Of a stretch of 64,000 bases of DNA, positions 1-11,394 are shown one piece after another. The notes under the pieces were generated by a model, which saw only the letters and a program-made list of their open reading frames with translations, did not search any database and had not been told where the DNA came from. This DNA comes from Spisula solida. Taxonomy: Eukaryota > Mollusca > Bivalvia > Venerida > Mactridae. The stretch spans positions 10,405,455 to 10,469,454 of the forward strand of contig OX365948.1 of assembly GCA_947247005.1 (NCBI GenBank). Reading direction: 5' to 3'. The number at the start of each line of letters is the position of its first letter. Position 1 is the stretch's first letter. Both the position numbers and the translations under genes were made by a program.

Positions 1-239
1 TGTCTGAATAGGTAGTGCGAATATAGTTTGTTAGTTTGAAATTATGGTGTGATTGAAGGTAGCTAGCTATAATTACTGGAATCATTGTGTTCTTGCATTG
101 GAATTGATTATTGAAATATACCAAAAAAAACACTAACTGGTTAATATTAACTTGTTAATATAGATGGATAGATGTTTTGACTATGAATATAGTTTCATAA
201 TTCCATCAACCAAAGCACTGTAAAATTGTAAAAAAAATT

Positions 240-640
240 TATTCCTCCACAAGCGGAGAAGATCCTGGTTTCTAGTGGAAGGGTTCTTCATAGGATTTTG
301 ACCAAGAAACACGTTTGGTGGGTCAGCTGCAGTATATTGAAGAACTAATACAATAAGCCCTTTTCAATATTATATAATTATATACCCGCACAACGAGTTA
401 TAAGGGGGGTATACTGGATTCAGCTTGTCCGTCTTGTCTGTCTGTAGAGGCATTCTTGTGGACGCAACTCCTTCTACAATTTTGGCAGGATTTCGCTAAA
501 ACTTTCAGATGAACAATCTTAACATATAAATTTGCATGAAGAAAGGAATTTACACTGCGATGAAATTTGGCAGAATTATGGCCCTTTGCTGCCGTGGGTG
601 TATTAGTCTGCCAAATGGCGAAAGCTCTAGTAATGTTAAT
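240..640 (+). repeat. Hairpin-ended GTCC-rich dispersed element, copy 1, with a dispersed repeat fragment before it
   Basis: Near 385-410 a C-run and a G-run flank the palindrome ACAACGAGTTAT, giving a hairpin, followed by a degenerate GTCTGTC tract. The segment ends near 635 with text that recurs at the end of copy 2 (3608-3775). It looks like a non-autonomous dispersed element; the exact ends are uncertain. Positions 240-350 hold a fragment of another dispersed repeat (CCTCCAC...GTGGAG type) that recurs at 50370-50510. Confidence 0.5.
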
Positions 641-656
641 TATGTTAATAATATAA

Positions 657-1082
657 GCGGATTTAGCTCAATGGTAACACACTGGACTTTCAATCCAGAG
701 GTTGTGGGTTCAATCCCTGGCATCGGAACTTGACATTTCTGAAATATTTCTGATAGTTAACGCTATATCTGACCGTGGGTAATGCAAAGTATCTGGAAGT
801 TCCAGGAAGCTGTATCGGTGCTATGCACCGGGAACATTAAAGAACCAGGCTGTCTATTCAAAATAAGAGCTAGGCGCACTTCTGCACCCCTGGACATGCC
901 TGTATCTAATGTCTCTCTCTCCCTTCAGGGGCTTTATCTGTTTTCCCTCTTGTCAGATCATGCTGTATCTGCACTGGTAGAGGATGCACCTGCACCCTTG
1001 TGGCTGCAACACTACAATGTAAAGTGCCTTTGAATGTGTGTTCTCTTGAAAAAGGTGCTATATAAATCTGGTATATTAGTTT
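657..1082 (+). mobile_element. tRNA-derived SINE-like element
   Basis: The head (about 657-730) resembles a tRNA with a UUC (Glu-type) anticodon loop: an A-box-like TAGCTCAATGG, an anticodon stem CTGGA/TCCAG and a B-box-like GGGTTCAATCC. The acceptor ends do not pair and the T stem is poor, so this is not a functional tRNA. About 300 bp of unrelated body follows, with a tail containing AAGGTGCTATATAAATCTGG and then a T-rich run, an arrangement typical of SINEs. The family is not identified. Confidence 0.55.
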
Positions 1083-1203
1083 TTTTTTTATTTAACGAGT
1101 CACGTGCCTTTAAATAGCAGCCATACGTTGAGTTGATGATATACTCTGGTTAGACTGTATATAGTATACATTATACATGTTTATTTTTTATCTTATTGTA
1201 CAG

Positions 1204-1305
1204 GTTAACCTTCAAGACATTGTTGAACCATATACCTCCATGAATTTTAACTGTTTATGGAAGTTACAGTCCAGACTTCAAGAAGAGAATGTTGCTGAAA
1301 CCATG
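1204..1305 (+). CDS. Orphan exon-like segment, unknown gene
   Basis: A 102-bp, phase-0 open segment (34 codons, beginning VNLQDIVEPY and ending ENVAETM) sits between a strong acceptor (T-rich tract then ACAG) and the donor GTAAGC. No partner exon was found in the window and the peptide is not recognised. It could be an internal exon of a gene lying mainly to the left. A caution: its middle (AACTGTTTATGGAAGTTACAG) resembles non-coding repeats at about 4110 and 4240, so it may be repeat-derived. Confidence 0.3.
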
Positions 1306-1534
1306 GTAAGCTATATGCTGTAATTCACCGTATCATTTTTTGTGATTGAAGCTGGCTAGTCAAATTTTATTTTGATCAGTGTGTACTAGTATTGGAATTT
1401 ATTGTTGAAATATACAAAAGATAATATTAATAGTAGCTTCTTAGGATATATATACAGTAACACCTTGTTATCTCGAGGACACATTGAGACAATCCAAATG
1501 CTCGAGATAAGCCAGATGCTCGAAATATCCGAAG

Positions 1535-1772
1535 TACAGGGTGTTAAAAAAGTTCGTTCTCAAATTTTTAGTTTCAATAGTTGATTTTTCTGAAGTCAGA
1601 AGAATATACAATTTTCAGGTTAAATTCGAGAGGGTTCTACCATTGCTCTTATCTTTCGAGCATTATTTGAAGTTATTTTAATAAGATATTAAAATTGTAC
1701 ACTGCATACAACGTTCAGATAAAATTTAGTATGAAATCAAATTTTGAGAACAAACTTTTTTAACACCCTGTA
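1535..1772. mobile_element. CAGGGTG-ended MITE, 234 bp (family 1)
   Basis: Terminal inverted repeats of about 32 bp begin CAGGGTGTTAAAAAAGTT. Both ends are flanked by TA (1535-1536 and 1771-1772), as expected of a Tc1/mariner-type target duplication. There is no coding capacity. It lies within or beside another decayed repeat (about 1450-1680) containing TCGAGATAA motifs. Confidence 0.75.
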
Positions 1773-1779
1773 TATGATG

Positions 1780-3187
1780 AATTGTTGTTATGACTAAGTG
1801 TAACTGTGTTACAATGAAAATGTGTTTGATTCATGTATTTGGTTGTAACTACGAATATCGTCATTGTTTATAGTCAAGTCTTACGCAATTTGAATCGTGA
1901 TGACATTTGCCGAACTCAACAAATTGCTTATTAAAGTCATATTGAATACTTTTACATTAAATATCTAACTCCATTTAACAGTTGTAATAGATGTTAGCAC
2001 CGGCAAAAAGATAATATTACCCAAAGTGCACATAGATCCTAGTACATGTTTGAACAAACATCCAAACACTCAACTTCAAACCCATTCTTTGAATCGATCA
2101 GATGACATGATAAAATAAACCCCGGATGCAAATTTGATCCAGTTTCCAGCACAGGGATACGTCTCATTGAATAAAACATGCACTGTATTATCTATGATAA
2201 TTAAGTTATTTAGGGCATTGATTTTTGACTCAATGAGTTATATCCCTGTGGTTTCCATTTGGAATTGGGACATCAAAGCATATGGCAGTCTACTGACTTC
2301 AAACGCGCGCGACATAAAAGAAATTGCTGCTAGAGATAGGAGTGTTACGTCAGAGTTCTATTATTATTATGTAACAGCGGTATGAATTCGCCAATCAGCG
2401 CATAATGTTGATTTAATTGACATTTAATTTTCTACTTTACAAAGTCGACAAAGTTTTCTTTGTTCAGGGTTGTTTGATAAGAATAGAAATAAATCGCGGA
2501 CTTGATTTACGAAACTGTTTTTATTCAGTATCGGAAACATGAAATTGTGGGTAAGCCTACATTCTTAGGTTTTCATGAAATAGGGGAACGGAAAGGTTCT
2601 TGATTTGATTTTTACTTGCAGTTTTATAACGAACGGCGTCTAAATATTGAATAATAATGAAATAAGTTGCTACATGTACGTTGGTTTATCTTATGATAAT
2701 TAAGTCTATGCGAGTCAGTACGTTCGAAGGAACGATGGTGCATTTAATAAATCTAGTTCTCGTGTATGTGTTTAAGTTCCCGTTATTGTTGTCTATTGAA
2801 CTTGTTCTGAATTGCATGGGTTGTTTTAATCATGCTCATTAATTAAATACTATTCGTGTTTAATGTATTGAATTGAGAATACTGAAATCAATTTAAGTGT
2901 TAGGGGTAACCCTATTGTCATAAAATGTGATAATCACGATGTGTGAAAAATACGGCTGTAACAAAATTAAATCTTGACCAGATAAAGCACACATTATCAA
3001 TGAAAATTGTTGAATGGACCGACACCTGTGCTTGAAATAGGAGTAATTGATTAATGTATAATATAGAGCAAATTGGCTGGGACTTTAAAATTTGCTTTGC
3101 TTTGAAATAGGCCGGTAGCTCGAACAATCTCTGCTCTTATTACTGAGGTTTGACTGTATAGTTTCAAATGCTTCATATGTTTTACAG
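1780..3187. other. Non-coding interval with CCAAT-like box and decayed repeat
   Basis: No gene was found. A CCAATCAGCG motif near 2390 precedes ATGAAATTGTGG followed by GTAAGC at about 2539-2556. This could be a short first exon, but its phase does not join the collagen-like exon at 3188. Positions 2890-3160 look like a decayed MITE ending near TGACTGTAT. Confidence 0.4.
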
Positions 3188-4037
3188 GTTATCCAGGTGA
3201 AACAGGACCTCAAGGATTCATGGAACTAGTTGGTGTCCCAGTAATGGATGGGTTTCCTGATCAACCTGGTCAACCCGGTGTGCCACACTTCACAAAGAAA
3301 GGAGACAGAAGAGAAAATGGTGAGTTGTTGTGTTGATATACATTTGATTTAATTATGCCTGTTTCCCTAATTCGCTACTAGTCTGCCCTACTAGCTCAGT
3401 AAAGTGCTGGATCATCTCTAGGTGGGACAGCGTATGTTCTACTTAAACATTTACTTCAGTAAATGATAATGATAGCAGAATAAGTACCTAATTCTGATTG
3501 TCTATATATCTTCAACTCTAGGCTGCAAAGTTTTCCAAAGCATAGTGTGAACATCATTAAATTTTATTAATTCACTTATTTATTCCATCACCTAACGGCG
3601 TTCATTATTCCCCCGCACAACGAGTTGTAAGGGGGGTTTACTGGATTCAGCTTGTCCGTCCGTCCGTCCGTCCGTCTGTCTGTCTGTCTTTTGTGCATGA
3701 AGCAAAAAATTAGATGCAATGATTTTTGCCACGCGGGGGTATATTAGTCTGCCGAATGGTGACAGTTCTAGTTTATTTTAAATATTGATTAGTTTTACAA
3801 AGAACTCAATAATAATGTCACAAATAATCTAAAATATTGTTTACTGTATTGTGTAAAATATTTCACATTTTTTGGCAAAATTTTAGCATTACATGATCAT
3901 GTTATGATTGTTTGTCACTGTGCTATATTACAGGTCCACCTAGTCTGGATAGTTTACTTGGTTGGTACCAAACTGTCTCTGGTGACCTGGTGATGCTGAG
4001 TGTCCCTGGTAGAGCAATAGATGTTACTGCTTACTAG
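3188..4037 (+). pseudogene. Collagen-like gene remnant (two exons)
   Basis: Exon A is 3188-3319 (acceptor TTTACAG, donor GTGAGT) and exon B is 3934-4037, ending in TAG. Both are entered in phase 1, so each join completes a Gly codon. Exon A reads as Gly-X-Y triplets (GYP GET GPQ GFM), but several expected glycines are E, V, D, H or R. Exon B keeps the proline/aspartate flavour but has lost most of the glycine register (PPSLDSLLGWYQTVSGD). No signal peptide, long triple helix or C-terminal domain is present. I infer a fragment of a collagen gene, possibly the type IV kind with phase-1 exons, no longer under triple-helix selection. A transcribed lineage-specific gene is not excluded. A second hairpin-ended GTCC element (3608-3775) lies in its intron. 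Confidence 0.55.
3608..3775 (+). repeat. Hairpin-ended GTCC-rich dispersed element, copy 2
   Basis: It begins with a C-run, the palindrome ACAACGAGTTGT and a G-run, then a (GTCC)n/(GTCT)n microsatellite, and ends with the same text as copy 1 (GGTATATTAGTCTGCC). It lies between the two collagen-like exons in the same orientation as copy 1. Confidence 0.6.
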
Positions 4038-4109
4038 TAACTGTGTCGCACCTGAAGAGAATGGATTTGATGGAAGACTGTTCTCGTTGTAACATGATAA
4101 CTTCACTGT

Positions 4110-5070
4110 TTATTGAAGTTACAGTCCAGCATGAAGTTTATGTTTGTTTGTTTAAGTATTGTTGATTTTTTAAAATGTTGTTGTTAAATGTTTATGGTTT
4201 TATGTTGTTTCTTTATTTTTGTTAATATACATGTTGTTGAACTGTTTATTGAAGTTACAGTACAGCATGAAGATTATGTTTGTTTAAGTATTGTTGATTT
4301 TTTATAATGTTGTTGTTATATGTTTGTTATGGTGTTCTTTTATGTTTGTTAATATATTGTTGATTGTTGTGTAATGTTGTGCGTTATAATTTTTATGTTT
4401 GTTAATATATTGTTGTGTAATGTTGTGCGTTATAATTTTTATGTTTGTTAATATATTGTTGTGTAATGTTGCTTGTTATAATTTTTATGTTTGTTAATAT
4501 ATTGTTAATTGTTACATAATGTTGTGCGTTATGATTTTTATGTTTGTTAATATATTGTTGTGTAATGTTGTGCGTTATAATTTTTATGTTTGTTAATATA
4601 TTGTTGTGTAATGTTGTGCGTTATGATTTTTATGTTTGTTAATATATTGTTGTGTAATGTTGTGCGTTATGATTTTTATGTTTGTTAATATATTGTTACC
4701 TGATGTTGTGCGTTATGATTTTTATGTTTGTTAATATATTGTTGTGTAATGTTGTGCGTTATAATTTTTATGTTTGTTAATATATTGTTGTGTAATGTTG
4801 TGCGTTATTATTTTTATGTTTGTTAATATATTGTTAATTGTTACGTAATGTTTGCGTTATGATTTTTATGTTTGTTAATATATTGTTAATTGTTACGTAA
4901 TGTTGTGCGTTATGATTTTTATGTTTGTTAATATATTGTTAATTGTTACATAATGTTGCTTGTTATAATTTTTATGTTTGTTAATATATTGTTGATTGTT
5001 GTGTAATGTTGTGCGTTATAATTTTTATGTTGTTCTTTATGTTTGTTAATATACTTGTTGTGGTTTTTGT
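4110..5070 (+). repeat. 46-bp minisatellite
   Basis: About 14 imperfect copies of a 46-bp unit containing TTTTTATGTTTGTTAATATA and TTGTGTAATGTTGTGCG, some with small insertions (AATTGTTAC). The array starts just after the collagen-like stop codon and runs directly into the 190-bp array. Two degenerate longer units at 4110 and 4240 carry GAAGTTACAGT. Confidence 0.9.
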
Positions 5071-5079
5071 TTTATGATG

Positions 5080-7330
5080 ATCTGTTGAAGATTTAGAGTG
5101 ACACATATTTTCTTGTTTATAAAATGACATTAATTATGTTGATAAGATCTTAACAAATGGACAACCGAGCCCCGTCCTCGGTTGTCCATCTGTTGTCTTT
5201 TCAATGAATGAAGTTTGTTTTTACAGGAAAGTTAGTACTGGTTAAGAAACTGTCCAGGAAAACTGGTTAGGTGATTTCTTGAGTGGAAGTTAAAGTGACA
5301 CATATGTTCTTGTTTATAAAATGACATTAATTATGTTGATATGATCCCAACAAATGGACAACCGAGCCTCGGTTGTCCATCTGTTGTCTTTTCAATGAAT
5401 GAAGTTTGTTTTTACACGGAAGTTAGTACTGGTTAAGAAACAGTCCAGGAAAACTTCCTGGTGATTTCTTCAGTGAAAGTTAAAGTGATACATATGTTCT
5501 TGTTTATGAAATGACATTGATTATGTTGATATGATCCCAACAAATGGACAACCGAGCCTCGGTTGTCCATCTGTTGTCTTTTCAATGAATGAATTTTTTT
5601 TTACACGGAAGTTAGTACTGGTTAAGAAACCGTCCAGGAAAACTTCCTGGTGATTTCTTCAGTGGAAGTTAAAGTGATACATTTGTTCTTGTTTATAAAA
5701 TGACATTGATTATGTTGATATGATCCCAACAAATGGACAACCGAGCCTCGGTTGTCCATCTGTTGTCTTTTCAATGAATGAAGTTTGTTTTTACACGGAA
5801 GTTAGTACTGGTTAAGAAACCGTCCAGGAAAACTTCCTGGGGATTTCTTCAGTGGAAGTTAAAGTGATACATTTGTTCTTGTTTATAAAATGACATTGAT
5901 TATGTTGATATGATCCCAACAAATGGACAACCGAGCCTCGGTTGTCCATCTGTTGTCTTTTCAATGAATGAAGTTTGTTTTTACAGGGAAGTTAGTACTG
6001 GTTAAGAAACCGTCCAGGAAAACTTCCTGGTGATTTCTTCAGTGAAAGTTAAAGTGATACATATGTTCTTGTTTATGAAATGACATTGATTATGTTGATA
6101 TGATCCCAACAAATGGACAACCGAGCCTCGGTTGTCCATCTGTTGTCTTTTCAATGAATGAAGTTTGTTTTTACACGGAAGTTAGTACTGGTTAAGAAAC
6201 CGTCCAGGAAAACTTCCTGGTGATTTCTTCAGTGAAAGTTAAAGTGATACATATGTTCTTGTTTATGAAATGACATTGATTATGTTGATAAGATCTTAAC
6301 AAATGGACAACCGAGCCCCGTCCTCGGTTGTCCATCTGTTGTCTTTTCAATGAATGAAGTTTGTTTTTACACGGAAGTTAGTACTGGTTAAGAAACCGTC
6401 CAGGAAAACTTCCTGGTGATTTCTTCAGTGGAAGTTAAAGTGATATATTTGTTCTTGTTTATAAAATGACATTAATTATGTTGATATGATCCCAACAAAT
6501 GGACAACCGAGCCTCGGTTGTCCATCTGTTGTCTTTTCAATGAATGAAGTTTGTTTTTACACGGAAGTTAGTACTGGTTAAGAAACCGTCCAGGAAAACT
6601 TCCTGGTGATTTCTTCAGTGAAAGTTAAAGTGATACATATGTTCTTGTTTATGAAATGACATTGATTATGTTGATAAGATCTTAACAAATGGACAACCGA
6701 GCCCCGTCCTCGGTTGTCCATCTGTTGTCTTTTCAATGAATGAAGTTTGTTTTTACACGGAAGTTAGTACTGGTTAAGAAACCGTCCAGGAAAACTTCCT
6801 GGTGATTTCTTCAGTGAAAGTTAAAGTGATACATATGTTCTTGTTTATAAAATGACATTAATAATGTTGATATGATCCCAACAAATGGACAACCGAGCCT
6901 CGGTTGTCCATCTGTTGTCTTTTCAATGAATGAAGTTTGTTTTTACACGGAAGTTAGTACTGGTTAAGAAACCGTCCAGGAAAACTTCCTGGTGATTTCT
7001 TCAGTGAAAGTTAAACATATGTTCTTGTTTATGAAATGACATTGATTATGTTGATAAGATCTTAACAAATGGACAACCGAGCCTCGGTTGTCCATCTGTT
7101 GTCTTTTCAATGAATGAAGTTTGTTTTTACACGGAGGTTAGTACTGGTTAAGAAACCGTCCAGGAAAACTTCCTGGTGATTTCTTCAGTGAAAGTTAATG
7201 TGATACATATGTTCTTGTTTATGAAATGACATTGATTATGTTGATAAGATCTTAACAAATGGACAACCGAGCCCCGTCCTCGGTTGTCCATCTGTTGTCT
7301 TTTCAATGAATGAAGTTTGTTTTTACAGGG
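5080..7330 (+). repeat. Tandem array of 190-bp units, each with a perfect palindrome
   Basis: Twelve units have palindromes starting at about 5158, 5354, 5544, 5732, 5922, 6112, 6303, 6499, 6689, 6884, 7069 and 7259. Each palindrome is ATGGACAACCGAG plus a loop plus its exact reverse complement. Eight units have a one-base loop (C); four (5158, 6303, 6689, 7259) have a seven-base loop (CCCCGTC). Each unit also carries GTTAGTACTGGTTAAGAAAC, a segment found dispersed elsewhere (near 50420). Units are nearly identical, indicating recent amplification or homogenisation. No ORF spans the array. Confidence 0.95.
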
Positions 7331-9016
7331 AAATGTATGTAATGTTTTAGTTTACCTTGTTTTGTTGTTAGGGATGTCCTATTTATATTGCTTTTGTTAA
7401 TATCATGTCTTTTATGCAAACTAGTAATTTGCAAAAAAAAAATTGTAAAAAATAAAGTAATGTACATTATTATGAGTTCTTTTGAAAACATTACTGGATT
7501 ACAAGGGAAGTATAGTGCACCTAGGATAATGTGATGTTTACAAATATTTTACAAATTACTAAAGTAAGCAGTCATTGTCAGTGTTTTATTAAAACATTCC
7601 TGATAAATCAAGCACTTCAAAATTTCATGCCTTTCTCATTATCATGGGCGCACTACAACTTATTATATTCCAGTATAAACTAATATGAACTAATGCACAG
7701 CATATTTTTAGCGGACCTACATTATGTGTAACATGCTTATCTAGTACTGGATTTTTTTGATGATGCATAACTTTACAATAAATTTATAACCTGGAACCCG
7801 TTTCCAAAAGGCGCTACGTCTATGCAACCTACAGACAGCGGTATGATATGAAATATTGGGAAGGAATTAACGAAGGACGATACGAACCTGCTATCCTTTG
7901 TCAGTCCGAATGAATATTTGTCAGCCCGATCAAAATGAAAATATATCTGTCTGTGGATAATGCACCTTTTTTTCAATTTGTTTAATTCTAGGTCTACTTA
8001 AATCAGGGGTAACTAATTTAAAAATGCATGATTATATATAAACACAGATAACAACTGATTTCAAATAGGCCTAATTTGACTTTTGTTCAAAAGAAAAGGC
8101 TATTTTCATTTCAATTAATCATATTACGATTAAATATCAAACATCTTTAAGCTTAATCACCTTTTCTTGTTAAATAAATCCTGTTGGAAATCGTCAAAAC
8201 ATAAAAGATATTCAGACGGAAAATTCCGGGTTTTATTGTATCCAATAAGAACAACAACAACATGTAATTAGTTTTCGCGACCTTTATCCCGCGAATATTT
8301 TTACATTTGTTGACGATTTTGGTGGGATTTTTTATTACATCTCGGCGAGGATTTACGAAAATGCATTCGTTTTACTTTATTTACAATAACCTACAACTAC
8401 GATGTGGAATTATCAGTCCGGGATACGTAAAGACCCGAAACGGACTTTATACTAATTGTATTGCGAAGGGAAGTAACCGCTTTGCAAAGGGAAGTAACCT
8501 GAACATGTCAACTTCAACTTCACTTCAAGTAGCCGGAACATGTGTCGTTTTTATTAATGTTTCTTAAGATTGGTTGATATTTCGCACATATGAACGATTC
8601 CCGCTCGACTTACTTCGTTATCTCAGAGTAATCATGTGTCTCATAACAGTTCGTAGCATCGTTTATTCACTGAAAATATTAAAATTTCCTTCCGAAGCGG
8701 GCAAAAAAATAGCTGCCTTTTTTGTGTCCAAACATTTAGGAAATAGCCCTCCCCATCTAAAATATCGGAAGACTGATAATTATTATCTTTTCTTTTCTAG
8801 ACAGGGGCCTACGCTAGTTTTTGGAATATTTTTAAACATCATTAAAAAATAAAAGAAAATTTATGAGCTGCCGAATATCGCATTTTAAAATTTTTTGTTA
8901 TTCTATTGGCAGCCATTTTCTAGTATCTTTGCTTCAGTGCGGGATTTTAACACAAATTTCCAAATCCATTAGTGAATTCGAACTCTGACCAAATCACGTG
9001 ACATGTGTTATCGTAA

Positions 9017-9062
9017 AGCGGAACGACATCCGCAGGCCTTGCGGCCTGCGTATTGTCCGCTA
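9017..9062. repeat. GC-rich nested hairpin
   Basis: An inner stem CGCAGGCC/GGCCTGCG closes a TTGC loop, and outer arms AGCGGA/TCCGCT flank it. It lies immediately left of the 29-bp tandem array in otherwise A+T-rich DNA. Confidence 0.7.
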
Positions 9063-9072
9063 TGATTTGGCA

Positions 9073-9246
9073 CACACTTTGATCTATACATCATTGCTCT
9101 ACACACTTTGATCTATACATCATAGCTCTACACACTTTGATCTATCAATCATTGCTCTACACACTTTGATCTGTACATCATAGCTCTACACACTTTGATC
9201 TGTATATCATAGCTCTACACACTTTGATCTGTACATCATAGCTCTA
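9073..9246 (+). repeat. 29-bp tandem repeat, six copies
   Basis: Six copies with exact 29-bp spacing of a unit containing CACACTTTGATCTATACATC and then TAGCTCTA, differing by a few substitutions. Confidence 0.9.
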
Positions 9247-10412
9247 CACATACCAGATGCAACTTAAATGACATCATTCTGGGCGTGGGATATTAATCAA
9301 TACTTGCACTCGGAACTGGAATATTTGTTCTTTGAAAAGCTAGTACATTGCTACTATGTACTATTTGAGATATGTGACTGATCAAAATACAATTGTAGCA
9401 TAAAAGTATACTAAATTACATGAGCAAAAGCAAATAATATTGAGTACCAACATTGTCACATTCTTGCTATCAAAATTGTCACTTTAAACCTCAAGAAAGA
9501 GAATTTCCTTATTTAATATTTTGAGTGCGGAGTGTATTTGTTGTAATTCCAGTCCAAGGTCAAGCTATATTACGTCAAAAAATGCTACAACAAATTGCAA
9601 TGCATTGAATCAACTAATAATCTCCGTACAGGAAGAATGACATTGCTTGACTTGCCATTTAAACTCTTCGTAAACACAGGCTTTATTTAGTTGACCATTG
9701 AAAACATTCCAACATGGAAAAAGGGAAGACACACTGGCACTACATAATTCTCTCCCCTTATATCAAGGGAAGTAACTCCTACTACATATTTCACTCCCCT
9801 GAATTGCTGAGCTGGCTCAATATTAGACCAAGCTCGTTCTTCAAATGAGGTATGGGGCTTTAACTTTCGCTAATAACACTTACCAAGTTGGCTCGGTATT
9901 CAACATAGCTCCATATTCGTTATAGATATTTGATAATCGATTGCTGTGCCAACTTCACTCTATTGTCTACGCAAGAGAAATGTGGACGGACGGAAAGTGA
10001 TCACAAAAGTTCACTCTCTCACTCATGACATGTGAGCTAAAAAGGGATGTTCCTCAACCTTTAGTAAGAAAAGTGTATTTGTGAAAATAATTAATCACAT
10101 GGTAAATACGGAGATAACGACTTGATCCTAACCTTTATGCATGCATGACAACCAGAGTAATAAATACAGACAAGCTGTTAAATTGTGCTATTAGAAATTC
10201 TCTGTACTTTACATATTAAATTGTTAATGACAACTGCACTTCCTGCACCTTTTGAACATATTTTCGTTGAAATACTCATCCATTGCAGTTACAGACGTGC
10301 CAAAAAACACTCGAGGGCCCAAAGATAATGATGCCAGATTGTGTACAAGTACACTGCCCTCCAAAAGTTCCTTCACACTCCTCATATTATATGATTTACT
10401 TTAATTGACTAA

Positions 10413-11359
10413 TACAGGGTGTCCCAAAATATATGTTACACTAAGGAATCGTTATAATAACATGGATACTTGAGTTACATCCATAACAAATACACCATAA
10501 GAAAGGGTATATACGCACATTTTATATTGAGTACATTTTTTTTAATAAACCATAACTGTACCGTTGCCTAGCAACAATCTAATTATTCAAAATTTGCCTT
10601 TTGTTGGTTATGATTTTAACAACATCATCTCTATAATCTTGAGATATTTGAAATATTTTCATTCCAACATCAATTTTAAGCAACAGGACATTAAACGAAG
10701 TATTGCTTGTGCCTATGCTTGCATTCGGAAACACTAAAACATTGTTTGAAGAGAAAAAATGGACACTTGGTATTCTCGTTCAGCTAAGAGCTTTTAGAAA
10801 TTTGCAAAATAACTACATGGGCCCAAGTAAATATACAATTTTTTCTTAGTATTCAAGGCATTTTTGCGTTTTGTGTTATAGTTTTAGTGCATACAAATTG
10901 GCCTCTAAATGCATGAACATTTTAGTGAAAATAAATTATTTGGGTTACTATGGCAACCAATTTCCTCCAATGGTATAGGTATGAAAAGCCCTTATACCAT
11001 AGGTTTTTTGTTGTCTAGCAACACAAATGTATACCATATTGTCCAATTTTAACATCTTATTCTGCTTCATAACTCATCAAGCATTAAATTGATAAGTATA
11101 TAGAACATACACAGATGTATTTCAAAATTTTTAATAATATACCATCAAATCCTAACATGGAAACGTCACTTTCTTAAAAATGAACTTTAAACATTTTTAG
11201 AAGTGAGGTTTATAGAAAATGTTAAATTATGGCATATGATGTATCATAAAAGATTTAAAGCCTCTACTTTAAAATGGTATTTCCGGATTTAATGTAATGC
11301 TCATGTTAAAAAAGTTATTAAGCTACGAAACTGTAACATATATTTTGGGACACCCTGTA
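10413..11359. mobile_element. CAGGGTG-ended non-autonomous element, 943 bp (family 2)
   Basis: The 26-bp terminal inverted repeats are identical, starting CAGGGTGTCCCAAAATATAT. TA flanks both ends (10413-10414 and 11358-11359). There is no transposase ORF. The body contains GTTGCCTAGCAAC at 10563-10575 and related GGCAACC/TAGCAAC motifs. It is inferred to be a non-autonomous Tc1/mariner-type element. Confidence 0.85.
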
Positions 11360-11394
11360 CCTAAGTAAAATTTACCAATTTTCTTGCAGTTGCT

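Larger units (their letters stand above)
7331..10412. other. Gene-free A+T-rich interval
   Basis: No supportable gene. Open frames at 8307-8567 and 8574-8852 (plus strand) show no domain and no matching splice structure. The interval contains a hairpin (9017-9062), a 29-bp array (9073-9246) and a terminal fragment of a GACG-type element at about 9985-10036 (GACGGACGG then GATCACAAAAG and GTGAGCTAA). Confidence 0.6.

Noticed and set aside
657..730. A functional tRNA-Glu(UUC) gene
   Set aside because: The anticodon arm is good, but the acceptor stem does not pair and the T stem has mismatches. A SINE-like body and tail follow.
536..733. 65-codon plus-strand open frame
   Set aside because: It runs through a dispersed element and the SINE head; no conserved domain.
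2539..2556. ATGAAATTGTGG-GTAAGC as first exon of the collagen-like gene
   Set aside because: Spliced to 3188 it gives a different frame that stops within 20 codons; the collagen frame needs phase 1.
5080..7330. CRISPR-like array because of regular palindromic repeats
   Set aside because: Units are contiguous near-identical 190-bp tandem repeats with no variable spacers, in a eukaryotic genome.
8307..8852. Two adjacent open frames of 86 and 92 codons
   Set aside because: No domain, no splice-site support and ordinary A+T-rich composition.
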